Below are positions 44,301-51,677 of a stretch of 64,000 nucleotides of DNA, piece after piece (positions within the stretch are counted from its first letter, which is position 1; each line of letters opens with the position of its first letter). Made by a program: the position numbers and the translations under genes. A model generated the notes under the pieces. It did not search any database. It worked only from the letters and a program-made list of their open reading frames with translations, and was not told the origin of the DNA. The stretch comes from Cytophagales bacterium (GTDB lineage: Bacteria; Bacteroidota; Bacteroidia; Cytophagales; Spirosomataceae): the NCBI GenBank assembly GCA_024742395.1, contig JANSYO010000014.1:1-64000 (forward strand). The letters are read 5' to 3'.

Positions 44301-45566
44301 ATGAAGAAGTTCTTAATACTTGCATTCCTAACTGTTTATCATGCAGGCTTTGGTCAGATTACCAAAGACCCAAAAGTCACGAAGAAATCTACCAATGACA
44401 CATTTATAAACCGGATTACCATCACAGAAGACTACACCATTGTCTCTATGCAATTTGTGAGTAAGTCTAAAGAAGATTTACTTAAGGAGTACTTCAATAA
44501 CAATCCGGAGGAAAAGGAGAAAATGCGGCGTATGAATCCAATGATGCGTAACATGATTTTGCAACAAATGTTACCTCAGATGGGCGGTAGTACCATTAGC
44601 ATTCAGCCAACTTCTTTCCTAAGAGCCGAAGATGGCCGTAAATTTAATTTTATAAAGGCATCAGATATCCCGGTGGCTCCTGAAAGACTGGAGGTTAAAC
44701 CAGAGGAGAAGTACTTCTTTAAAGTATACTTTAAGAAACTGGACCCGGGCATTGAAAAGGTTGATTTAGTAGAAGGAGATGCTGATGAGCGGGATGGATT
44801 TCACTATTGGAATTTCTATGGAGTGGAAGTGAATAATCCGGCGAGTGGAGCTGCTCCGGCTGAAGAGAAACCGATAGAAAGTTTGGTAGCAGAAAAAACA
44901 GAATTCGTGCTAAGTGGAAAGGTGTATGATTCCAAAACAGATGAGCCTGTTTCGGCGAAGATAGTCTGTGCTATTGAAGGAGATGCGGAGGGTTTTGATT
45001 CCTTACAGACCTCTCGCACGGGTTATTATGAATTTTTGGTGAAGCCTAAGGCCTACGTGTACACCATTTCGGCTCCCGGCTATGAAGACTATGTTCAGGA
45101 ACTTGATTTGAGTACCTGGAAAAAGTCTTTGACTCAGGATTTTTATTTACAGCCGGTAGGGAAGGAGGAAGAACCCGATGTGGAAAAAGAGGCATTAGCG
45201 GTAAAAGAGGATTTGGAAGTAGTGGATGAAAATACGCTCAGGCTTAATAATGTTTACTTTCCGGTAGGAAAATCAGAAATCATCAATAAGTCATACAGGG
45301 AATTAGACAAAGTGGTAGAGATGATGAAGGAGAAACCTGAAATGAGAATCAGAGTAGATGGCCATACGGATAATCAGGGGGATAGTCAGCTTAACAAAGT
45401 TCTGTCCATAGATAGGGCCAAAGCGGTAAGGGACTATTTGATATCAAAAGGAATTGCGGCAGATCGGGTGGAGTTCAAAGGCTGGGGAGATACCAAGCCC
45501 GTGGTAAGCAATGCAGATGAAACAGAAAGACAAAAAAACAGGAGAGTGGAAATTACCATCTTGTAG
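44301..45566 (+). CDS. OmpA-family outer-membrane protein with carboxypeptidase-regulatory-like domain
   Basis: The 421 residues start with a signal peptide (ending AGFGQ). A unique N-terminal part follows, then a beta-sandwich (about 200-270, LSGKVYDSKTDEPVSAKIVC) and a C-terminal OmpA peptidoglycan-binding domain (NNVYFPVGKSEI, VDGHTDNQGD, LSIDRAKAVRDYL, QKNRRVEITIL). It probably tethers the outer membrane to the wall. A strong terminator follows. Confidence 0.9.
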   Translation: MKKFLILAFLTVYHAGFGQITKDPKVTKKSTNDTFINRITITEDYTIVSMQFVSKSKEDLLKEYFNNNPEEKEKMRRMNPMMRNMILQQMLPQMGGSTISIQPTSFLRAEDGRKFNFIKASDIPVAPERLEVKPEEKYFFKVYFKKLDPGIEKVDLVEGDADERDGFHYWNFYGVEVNNPASGAAPAEEKPIESLVAEKTEFVLSGKVYDSKTDEPVSAKIVCAIEGDAEGFDSLQTSRTGYYEFLVKPKAYVYTISAPGYEDYVQELDLSTWKKSLTQDFYLQPVGKEEEPDVEKEALAVKEDLEVVDENTLRLNNVYFPVGKSEIINKSYRELDKVVEMMKEKPEMRIRVDGHTDNQGDSQLNKVLSIDRAKAVRDYLISKGIAADRVEFKGWGDTKPVVSNADETERQKNRRVEITIL

Positions 45567-45585
45567 GATTTAATTTCAAGAAGTC

Positions 45586-45616
45586 AAAAAAGGAGGCATG
45601 TTTGCCTCCTTTTTTT
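45586..45616 (+). terminator. Rho-independent terminator after the OmpA gene
   Basis: AAAAAGGAGGCA pairs with TGCCTCCTTTTT around a short loop and continues into a T run. The stem is perfect and the A/T tails make it able to act on both strands. Confidence 0.92.
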
Positions 45617-45724
45617 GTTTGAGTATCTGCCAAACCATTTATCAGCCGTATAGCTCATTTGTCCAGATTTCCATTGAGAAGTTAGTTTAAAATATTATCA
45701 TTGTGATATCAAAACGATATTACT

Positions 45725-46576
45725 ATGAAAATTGAAAAAGAAATAAAAGCCAGAAATGGCTATTTAATGTTAGGGGTTCTGTTCTTGCTGCTCATTGTTA
45801 TTGGAGCCATGATTCTTGCCTTCCACAATCCCGTCGTATTAGTACTTGCTATTCTGATACCCTTGATTATTAAGGGGTTCTTTACGGTAAATCCGAATAG
45901 TTCAAAGGTGCTGGTACTTTTTGGCGAGTATGTGGGAACGGTGAAGGAGAACGGTTTTTTCTGGGCAAACCCATTTTATTCTCGTCAGAAAATATCCTTA
46001 AGGGCAAGGAATTTTGACAGTGAGCGTGTGAAGGTTAATGATAAGGTGGGTAACCCCATTCTGATCAATGTTATTTTGGTTTGGAAAGTAAAAGACACTT
46101 TCAAAGCAGCGTTTGAAGTGGATCATTATGAGGAGTTTGTTCGTGTGCAAACAGATGCTGCCGTGCGTAAGCTGGCAGGCTCGTTCCCTTATGATAATTT
46201 TGAAAGTGATACTTCAGAAATTACCTTGCTTTCTGGCATGGATGAGGTGAATGATGCCCTGGAAAATGAAATTACAGAAAGGCTGGCTATGGCCGGTATT
46301 GAAGTGATGGAGGCCAGAATTGGTTACCTGGCGTATGCTCCTGAAATAGCTAGCTCTATGCTGAAAAGACAGCAAGCAGTGGCTATTGTAGCGGCCCGGA
46401 AGAAAATAGTGGAAGGTGCAGTGGGCATGGTAGAAGATGCCTTGCAAAAACTAAGTGAGGACAACATTATTGAGTTTGATGATGACAAGAAAGCCTCAAT
46501 GGTTAGTAATCTGATGGTGGTGCTCTGTGGCGACAAAGAAGCCACGCCCGTAATTAATACAGGTACGCTGAATTAA
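45725..46576 (+). CDS. SPFH/band-7 domain membrane protein
   Basis: The 283 residues have two N-terminal membrane segments (GVLFLLLIVIGAMILAF, VLVLAILIPLIIKGFF) and then an SPFH domain (VNPNSSKVLVLFGEYVGTVK, ILINVILVWKVKD, VRVQTDAAVRKLAGSFP). A C-terminal helix (MLKRQQAVAIVAARKKIVEG) resembles flotillin-like coiled parts. It likely organises membrane domains. The small ribbon-helix-helix gene lies 87 bases downstream. Confidence 0.88.
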   Translation: MKIEKEIKARNGYLMLGVLFLLLIVIGAMILAFHNPVVLVLAILIPLIIKGFFTVNPNSSKVLVLFGEYVGTVKENGFFWANPFYSRQKISLRARNFDSERVKVNDKVGNPILINVILVWKVKDTFKAAFEVDHYEEFVRVQTDAAVRKLAGSFPYDNFESDTSEITLLSGMDEVNDALENEITERLAMAGIEVMEARIGYLAYAPEIASSMLKRQQAVAIVAARKKIVEGAVGMVEDALQKLSEDNIIEFDDDKKASMVSNLMVVLCGDKEATPVINTGTLN

Positions 46577-46604
46577 TTTCAGTAAGAATCTGTAAAAGAA
46601 GCAA

Positions 46605-46635
46605 ATACTTGAGGAGGCCATGCCTCTTCAAGTAT
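46605..46635 (+). promoter_or_regulatory. Stem-loop between the SPFH gene and the ribbon-helix-helix gene
   Basis: ATACTTGAGGAGGC pairs with GCCTCTTCAAGTAT (one mismatch) around a 3-base loop. There is no T run after it, so it may be an mRNA processing or attenuation structure rather than a terminator. Confidence 0.5.
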
Positions 46636-46663
46636 GCGTATCAACAAAAATGCTTTCTAAAAA

Positions 46664-46840
46664 ATGAGTAAGAAGAAGACATTTGTTCTACGAATTAATC
46701 CTGACACATTCAAGCAAATTGAAAAGTGGGCGGACGATGAATTTCGTAGTGTAAACGGTCAGCTGGAGTGGATGATAAACAAATGTTTAAAGGACGCTAA
46801 ACGACTGAAAAATAGTCCTGAGACTAAGGATGAGGAATGA
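46664..46840 (+). CDS. Small Arc-type ribbon-helix-helix protein
   Basis: ATG 46664 to TGA 46838-46840 encodes 58 residues: KTFVLRINPDTFKQIEKWAD, then EFRSVNGQLEWMINKCL. This is an Arc/MetJ-type ribbon-helix-helix with the R-x-N-x-x strand and the FRSVNGQ turn. I recall homologues next to SPFH genes in other Bacteroidota, where they seem to form a pair. DNA binding is probable and targets are unknown. Confidence 0.8.
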   Translation: MSKKKTFVLRINPDTFKQIEKWADDEFRSVNGQLEWMINKCLKDAKRLKNSPETKDEE

Positions 46841-46917
46841 GTTGATTTGCTCTCTTTAGTCCTTTTTAACGGATTGTCAAAGACAAAAGATTAGCCTTGG
46901 GCACTGCTCGAGTTATT

Positions 46918-47619
46918 TTAATTGCTCGTTTTTGCTAGTTTAAAGGCTTTGAGTTTTCTATCGTAATGTAGAATCAAAGACTGATGATCATGCTCAATTA
47001 TTTCCCAGTCCTGTAAAGAAAAATCTACCTCGTTTAGCGGGATATAATCACAGACAGTTAATTCAGCTTTGAGGAGTAGGCCTCTTACGGGCATTTTAAA
47101 ATGAATGGCATAGACCTCATCTAAAGCATCATCGATCGTAGCATCGGGGCCCAGATATACTTCTTTCATTATTGGCAAATACTTTTCTAATACTTTTATG
47201 GAGGAAGACTCTGAAAGAAAGTCTCTTTTATTCAATTTAGGTAACAGACCATCCAGATCCATTTCAGTTATAGTATCCCCATTTTTTGAGATTTCATAAA
47301 AGAATAATTTGTGCCATGAGCACTGCATATCTGCATGATATTCAGAGATGCCTAAACTCCAGGTTTCGTCCGCGTTTTTAAAAACGGCTGCTTCGAATAA
47401 GGGAAAAGCATTGATTATTTCTCCTTCTTTATTTTTCTCATGCCATTCCATGGCGTAATATCCATTTTTAAGGTCTATAACTTCATTTTGAACCTTGTAT
47501 TCTCCACTTTGATATTCACCATAGACCGAATCTTTTAAATTAAGACAATCCAGTATGTTTACCTGACTTTTCGAATGGAATCCGCTAAAAATCAAGATAA
47601 GAAGTGGAATGGTTCTCAT
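46918..47619 (-). CDS. Exported hypothetical protein
   Basis: I chose ATG 47619 (233 residues) because it starts the signal peptide MRTIPLLILIFSGFHSKSQ; an upstream TTG would add nine polar residues. I do not recognise the mature protein. Several acidic and aromatic stretches (SEYHADMQCSWHKLFFYEIS, KVEVYLGPDATIDDALDE-like) are visible without a known motif. Confidence 0.6.
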   Translation of the reverse strand: MRTIPLLILIFSGFHSKSQVNILDCLNLKDSVYGEYQSGEYKVQNEVIDLKNGYYAMEWHEKNKEGEIINAFPLFEAAVFKNADETWSLGISEYHADMQCSWHKLFFYEISKNGDTITEMDLDGLLPKLNKRDFLSESSSIKVLEKYLPIMKEVYLGPDATIDDALDEVYAIHFKMPVRGLLLKAELTVCDYIPLNEVDFSLQDWEIIEHDHQSLILHYDRKLKAFKLAKTSN

Positions 47620-47766
47620 GAATGTTTCTGGCTTTAGTTTCCTCAATTTTCAGTAAAAGAAGATATTCGCCTTTTCGAATTTTGGACAAACCTATGGCAA
47701 AGACGTGTTTACTTATTACTTAATTTCAGTTTTTTGAATGTGTTTGTCAGGAGCCACTAAACACTC

Positions 47767-47790
47767 CTGCAAAGTCTGAAGACTTCGCAG
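47767..47790. repeat. REP-like palindrome 4
   Basis: CTGCAAAGTCT-GA-AGACTTCGCAG, one mismatch in the stem, followed by AACGGA as in copy 5. It lies ten bases beyond the 3' end of the serine hydrolase gene. Confidence 0.65.
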
Positions 47791-47799
47791 AACGGATAG

Positions 47800-48876
47800 T
47801 TATCTTATTTCTTTTTTAATATTTAAGGCCAATTCTTCAAGTCTATCATCTATTCCTTGAGATACAATTGTGCCTTCGAAACTTGCGTTTGATAAAACAG
47901 CAATTCCGATATTTGACTTTGGAAAAATCATAAGCCAATTCTGCATCCCCCAAATTCCACCGTGATGACGATAACATACTTCATTTTCTATATCAACTAT
48001 ATTCCAATGATAGCCAATATCAAAATCGTATTGAGTACTAAAGAAGTTTTTATGAGATTCCTGAACTTCTGGGATTGAATCGTTCAAATGATATTTAATA
48101 TACTTGATTAAATCTCTAGTGTTTGAGTGAATTCCAGCAATTCCGCCCCAAAGATTGTTTTGAAAATGTTCTTGTGGTTCTTTTTCACCGTTATAGCCTT
48201 GTATCAACAAACTTTTGTCTTTTTCATTAAGGACAAATTTTGTGTTTGTCATTTCATTTGGTCTGAGGATATATTCTTCAATTAGCTTTTGGTAAGAAAT
48301 CCCATAAGCTTTTTCAAGAATGTATGCAGTTATTTCAGGTGCAGTATTTGAATAATGGAATTCTGTTCCAGGTTTAGAGCTAATTTCAACCTGATGTAGT
48401 CCACGCCAAAATGCTTTCTTATTTTCATCAGCAGGTGGGAAATTTGGAAAACCACCTGTATGGGTAATTATATCTTTAATGGTTATTATTTTTCCTTTGT
48501 ATTCAAGATTGGGATATTCTTCTGGCAAATATTTACGAATATCATCATCAAGAGATATTTTACCATCAAGAACTGCCTTTGCAACCATGGTTCCTGTAAA
48601 AGTTTTGGTTACGGAAGCCAGTTCGTATAGGGTAGAGTCGGGGGGTGTATTTTTATTGTTTGGATTTTTTTCTCCAAAATGAAATGTAGACTCTTTTCCG
48701 TTGTTATAGAGTGCAATTGAAACGGAATGAATTCTGTCATCATCTAAAAATTCGGTAGCAAAATGTTCGACAATTTCGTCGGGGCTTTTATTCTCGATCG
48801 ATTTATTTCGATTGCAACTACTTATCGAAAAAACGACAAATCCGAGTAAAAAAGTTTTAAGTATGTTCTTTATCAA
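47800..48876 (-). CDS. Serine hydrolase, beta-lactamase/PBP-like (class C fold) lipoprotein
   Basis: The 358 residues begin with a lipoprotein signal (FSISSC, C21). The active-site motifs are S88-V-T-K91, Y175-S-N177 and the HGG of RHHGGIWG, the pattern of class C-type peptidases and esterases. The substrate may be peptidoglycan peptides or esters. It stands directly downstream, on the minus strand, of recombinase remnant L5, which suggests it is cassette cargo. Confidence 0.85.
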   Translation of the reverse strand: MIKNILKTFLLGFVVFSISSCNRNKSIENKSPDEIVEHFATEFLDDDRIHSVSIALYNNGKESTFHFGEKNPNNKNTPPDSTLYELASVTKTFTGTMVAKAVLDGKISLDDDIRKYLPEEYPNLEYKGKIITIKDIITHTGGFPNFPPADENKKAFWRGLHQVEISSKPGTEFHYSNTAPEITAYILEKAYGISYQKLIEEYILRPNEMTNTKFVLNEKDKSLLIQGYNGEKEPQEHFQNNLWGGIAGIHSNTRDLIKYIKYHLNDSIPEVQESHKNFFSTQYDFDIGYHWNIVDIENEVCYRHHGGIWGMQNWLMIFPKSNIGIAVLSNASFEGTIVSQGIDDRLEELALNIKKEIR

Positions 48877-48907
48877 AGTTCTTTGTTTTTGGTAATATCA
48901 CACTTCA

Positions 48908-48940
48908 GCGATATTCTAGTATAGAAGCCAGATATATCGC
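48908..48940. other. Diverged palindrome at a cassette junction, L5
   Basis: GCGATAT and ATATCGC bound a 33-bp imperfect palindrome at the place the 31-bp palindrome occupies in the other copies. On the minus strand it lies 32 bases upstream of the serine hydrolase start. Confidence 0.5.
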
Positions 48941-48951
48941 AAATATTTCAT

Positions 48952-49131
48952 CTAATCTAAAAGGTTTTTAATTACTGTAAAAGTATCTACTTCTACAGGT
49001 GTATTTTTTTCCGTAGTTACAGAATTATCGGTTGACTCGGGAGCAATGGCACACTATAATTCGAAACTGTTTTAAATCTATCTCTTTCGCTTATAAGTGA
49101 GTTCCTAAGTCTTGAAGATTAGGCCTCATCA
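48952..49131 (-). pseudogene. Decayed 3' end of a tyrosine recombinase, copy L5
   Basis: On the minus strand it reads LGTHL, then EIDLKQFRIIVCHCSRV, and after a frame change NTPVEVDTFTVIKNLLD with TAG at 48952-48954. The ending TFTVIKNLLD is the same as in copy L4, and the first parts match the FATHLL, DLRYIQ and GH boxes. It is the most decayed copy. Confidence 0.6.
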
Positions 49132-49532
49132 GCTTGATTATGTTCAATTCCAGTATGACGGGTAAAGTCGGATCATAAAAGAAGATACATAACCATCCGA
49201 GAATAGTTCTTAAGGTAAACCAAAGGCAAGGAAGTGTTTAGTTAATGCCGAAGACTAAGTCTGCTGGATGTGTTGGTCAGAGACCAACTTACACACCTGC
49301 GAAGTCTGAAGACTTCGCAGAACGGACAGCTATTGCTATGGGCATAGCCCTCAAAACAGTTAAATCCTGGAAAAAACTAGAACCAGGAGGCCACGAAAAA
49401 ACCACAACAAAATGGTGGACGACTCCCTAAAAACCCATAAAGCGAGAACACTCTCGCCAACCTTCCACAATCTCAGAAAATTCAAACCCCATAATAAGGC
49501 TAATTGAAACACCGCCTCCAATTCCATTGCGG
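49132..49532. other. Intergenic stretch without a supported gene
   Basis: Apart from the REP-like pair at 49272-49320 this stretch holds only a 61-codon frame (49245-49430) that runs through the REP palindromes and has no recognisable content. I see no further gene. Confidence 0.5.
49272..49320. repeat. REP-like palindrome pair 5
   Basis: GTTGGTC-AGA-GACCAAC (49272-49288) and CTGCGAAGTCT-GA-AGACTTCGCAG (49297-49320), in the reverse order of copy 2 and hence inverted. Both stems are perfect. Confidence 0.75.
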
Positions 49533-49594
49533 GTTCAACACAGGCTGATCGTTGGCTTAATCAGCACGACTATTCAGCCTTTAATGTTGTGCGG
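49533..49594. other. Short attC-like palindrome S6
   Basis: AACACAGGCTGATCG (from 49537) pairs imperfectly with CGACTATTCAGCCTTTAATGTT. The right end GTTGTGCGG (49586-49594) is the exact complement of CCGCACAAC at 51416-51424. The IS3 element starts six bases later. Confidence 0.55.
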
Positions 49595-49666
49595 TCGGCT
49601 TGTAACCCTCCCCAAAAATAGGACAAGTTAAAATGCGACAATAAACGATTAAATTTAACTTGTAAA

Positions 49667-49933
49667 ATGAAAAGGAGTAAGCACTCAGAACATCAGATTG
49701 TGAAAGTACTCGGGGAGTACGAGAACGGTCGTAAGGTAGAAGATATCTGCCGGGAATTAAATATTCACAGAGCCACTTTCCATAACTGGAAGAAGAAGTA
49801 TTCGGGTATGAGTGGGACGGATCTGGCAGAACTAAAATCTCTTCAACAGGAGAATGCCAGACTTAAGAAGATGTATGCTGATCTGGCCCTTGATCACGCC
49901 GTTCTTAAGGATGTATTATCAAAAAAGTTTTAG
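49667..49933 (+). CDS. IS3 OrfA (helix-turn-helix transposase subunit)
   Basis: The 88 residues contain a helix-turn-helix (EDICRELNIHRATFHNWKKK) and a leucine-zipper-like helix (ELKSLQQENARLKKMYADLA). OrfA supplies DNA binding. Its end contains the slippery A AAA AAG at 49921-49927, through which a -1 shift enters OrfB. Confidence 0.95.
   Translation: MKRSKHSEHQIVKVLGEYENGRKVEDICRELNIHRATFHNWKKKYSGMSGTDLAELKSLQQENARLKKMYADLALDHAVLKDVLSKKF
49921..49927 (+). promoter_or_regulatory. Programmed -1 frameshift site A AAA AAG
   Basis: The zero frame reads TCA AAA AAG TTT TAG. Slipping back one base continues GTT TTA GGG CCT, which is in frame with OrfB. This is the usual signal that makes the IS3 OrfAB transposase. 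Confidence 0.85.
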
Positions 49934-49950
49934 GGCCTTTTGAAAAGCGA

Positions 49951-50823
49951 GTGGAGGTGAATTACATCGTAAAAGAGCATGGCATGAGCATTCAAAAGGC
50001 CTGTAAGATCATGGATTTAAGTCGTTCAGTTTATTACTATTCTTCTGTAAAAGACGATACAGAGGTGAGAGAGAAGTTGCTAGGTTTAGCCGAAAATCAT
50101 CCGAAAGAGGGGCAGGATAAGATGTATCTCAGGATACGGAATCAGGGTATTTTATGGAATTATAAGCGTGTACGCAGGATTTACTGTCTATTGGGTCTAA
50201 ACCTTCGTCAAAAGAGTCGCAAGAGGCTTCCTGCACGTGTTAAAGTGCCATTGATTCAGCCGGATGGTATCAATCAAACCTGGAGTATGGATTTTATGCA
50301 TGATGTTCTTGGAAATGGCCGGAAGATCAGAATTTTGAATATCATTGATGATTATAACCGGGAAGCCCTGACAGTAGAAGCTCATTTCAGTATTCAATCA
50401 AATATGGTAGTACAATGTCTGGAAGATCTTATTGCTTATAGAGGTAAGCCTAATCAAATCAGGGTTGACAATGGCCCGGAGTTTATTGCAAATGTGTTGG
50501 CAGACTGGTGTAGAGAAAATGAAATAAGACTACTTTATATCCAGCCTGGAAAGCCATTCCAGAATGGATACATTGAACGTTTTAACAGGACTTTTAGAGA
50601 ATCCATTTTGGATGCGTATCTGTTTGAAAATATCCATCAGGTCAGAATCCTGGCAGAAGAATTTATGAACGATTACAACACCCAAAGACCGCATGAATCG
50701 TTGGGAGGGTTCACCCCGGAAAAGTTCAAAAATTTAGGAAACTCATTTCCAGCAGGGGGAGCTAGCTCCCCCTGCTGGAAGAACAATAAATCAATATCTT
50801 TGTTTAATTATACTTTGTCCTAA
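49951..50823 (+). CDS. IS3 OrfB (DDE transposase)
   Basis: Counted from GTG 49951 (290 residues), the rve integrase core has D114 (WSMDFMHD), D173 (RVDNGPEF) and E209 (NGYIERFNR), that is D-D-(35)-E. In the fusion the frame begins at 49927. The last codons run through a 34-bp perfect palindrome, giving the unusual GGASSPCW tail. Confidence 0.95.
   Translation: MEVNYIVKEHGMSIQKACKIMDLSRSVYYYSSVKDDTEVREKLLGLAENHPKEGQDKMYLRIRNQGILWNYKRVRRIYCLLGLNLRQKSRKRLPARVKVPLIQPDGINQTWSMDFMHDVLGNGRKIRILNIIDDYNREALTVEAHFSIQSNMVVQCLEDLIAYRGKPNQIRVDNGPEFIANVLADWCRENEIRLLYIQPGKPFQNGYIERFNRTFRESILDAYLFENIHQVRILAEEFMNDYNTQRPHESLGGFTPEKFKNLGNSFPAGGASSPCWKNNKSISLFNYTLS
50747..50780. other. 34-bp perfect palindrome inside the OrfB end
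   Basis: TTCCAGCAGGGGGAGCT is followed directly by its exact complement, with no loop. It is G/C-rich in an AT-rich surrounding. It could form a strong hairpin in the transposase mRNA or in DNA; no T run follows immediately. Confidence 0.85.
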
Positions 50824-50852
50824 AAAGGGGAGGGTTACAGGCTTTTTATTTC

Positions 50853-51386
50853 TCAATTTATCGGTTTCCACTTTCCTTTTTCGAAAAACACATTATAAAA
50901 TTTGTCAGAGTTAAAAACTAAGTAGAAATCCCAAGCACTTCTGTAAGTTGTCGGATTACTTTTTAAAATATGATGAGTTGGCTGCTCCATTTCAATTATT
51001 AGTCGTGCAGAACTATATGGTTTTGTTGTTCTTATTCTCCCTCTATAATTTTTCAATATTTTTTCTTCGTCAGTTACGTAAAAAAAGATAGAATCATTTT
51101 TAGTTATTTCGAATCGAAAATGATTGTACTGCCAATCAGTTTGTTTACCCTTGAAATAATCTCTTTTAATTACATATTCACCGTAATAATCGTCTTTATC
51201 TAATTCAGTTTTTGCGGTTAACCACTGCACAATTCCAGAAAAAAGCATAAGCCCAAAAATACCCAACCATATAATAACCAATATTTTCCCTACAATAATT
51301 TTTCGTGATAGCAACCAAGCAATCAATAAAAATCCCGTCAATGGAACAAGAACAAAAATGAAGAATAAATTAAATCCAAATCCCAT
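50853..51386 (-). CDS. Hypothetical membrane protein in a compact cassette
   Basis: The 177 residues have two N-terminal membrane segments (FNLFFIFVLVPLTGFLLIAW, LVIIWLGIFGLMLFSGIV) and a polar C-terminal domain (FRFEITKNDSIFFYVTDEEK). No family is recognised. The cassette runs from 51424 to 49586 on the minus strand, with GTTGTGCGG 38 bases before the start codon. The IS3 element lies between its stop and the cassette end. Confidence 0.6.
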   Translation of the reverse strand: MGFGFNLFFIFVLVPLTGFLLIAWLLSRKIIVGKILVIIWLGIFGLMLFSGIVQWLTAKTELDKDDYYGEYVIKRDYFKGKQTDWQYNHFRFEITKNDSIFFYVTDEEKILKNYRGRIRTTKPYSSARLIIEMEQPTHHILKSNPTTYRSAWDFYLVFNSDKFYNVFFEKGKWKPIN

Positions 51387-51415
51387 ATCTGTCTCTTAGG
51401 TTCTTTTTTCTGCTG

Positions 51416-51550
51416 CCGCACAACGGTTTCGGCTATGCGTAGTGCGGGATTTCAAGGCACTTCACTTTCCGTTTAGCTGTTAGTTTATTTAATGTAATTA
51501 CTTTCATATCATTACTTTAGCCCGCATTACGTATAGCCATTGTTGTGCGG
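51416..51550. other. attC-like imperfect palindrome S5
   Basis: GGCTATGCGTAGTGCGGG (to 51448) pairs with CCCGCATTACGTATAGCC (51521-51538). The outer ends are CCGCACAAC and GTTGTGCGG. The core words are shared with S2, read on the opposite strand. It separates the membrane-protein cassette from the defence cassette. Confidence 0.7.
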
Positions 51551-51577
51551 TCGTACTTCTTTTTCGTCCGTCTGTCA

Positions 51578-51612
51578 GCGTTGGCAAAGACATACTCTTT
51601 TGCAATTTTTGG
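51578..51612. repeat. Left copy of a short direct repeat flanking the defence operon
   Basis: AGCGTTGGCAAA, six variable bases, CTCTTTTG recurs at 57831-57856 on the same strand. The right copy is part of a longer inverted repeat. Confidence 0.5.
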
Positions 51613-51677
51613 TTGTAGCGAGGGCTGGTGCGAATTGAAAATGTGTATGGCTTTTAGCGTAGGTAAATTATTCACGA

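Larger units (their letters stand above)
49601..50839 (+). mobile_element. Complete IS3-family (IS407-like) insertion sequence
   Basis: The 1239-bp element has terminal inverted repeats TGTAACCCTCCCC at both ends, continuing imperfectly (AGGACAAGT against AGGACAAAGT). The 4-bp target GGCT is duplicated at 49597-49600 and 50840-50843. OrfA and OrfB are intact. Four-base duplications fit the IS407 group. It has inserted into a cassette next to its end sequence, so it arrived after that cassette. Confidence 0.93.

Noticed and set aside
46822-46866. Terminator after the ribbon-helix-helix gene
   Set aside because: GACTAA/TTAGTC arms are there with a few T after them, but the pairing has several mismatches and a large loop; too weak to list.
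49245-49430. 61-codon frame on the plus strand between recombinase remnant L5 and the IS element
   Set aside because: It runs straight through both REP-like palindromes, has no recognisable content and no likely start context.
31401-51550. The 130-bp palindromes as plain transcription terminators
   Set aside because: They lack T runs, are too long, and their ends match the far ends of the neighbouring gene units, which terminators would not do.
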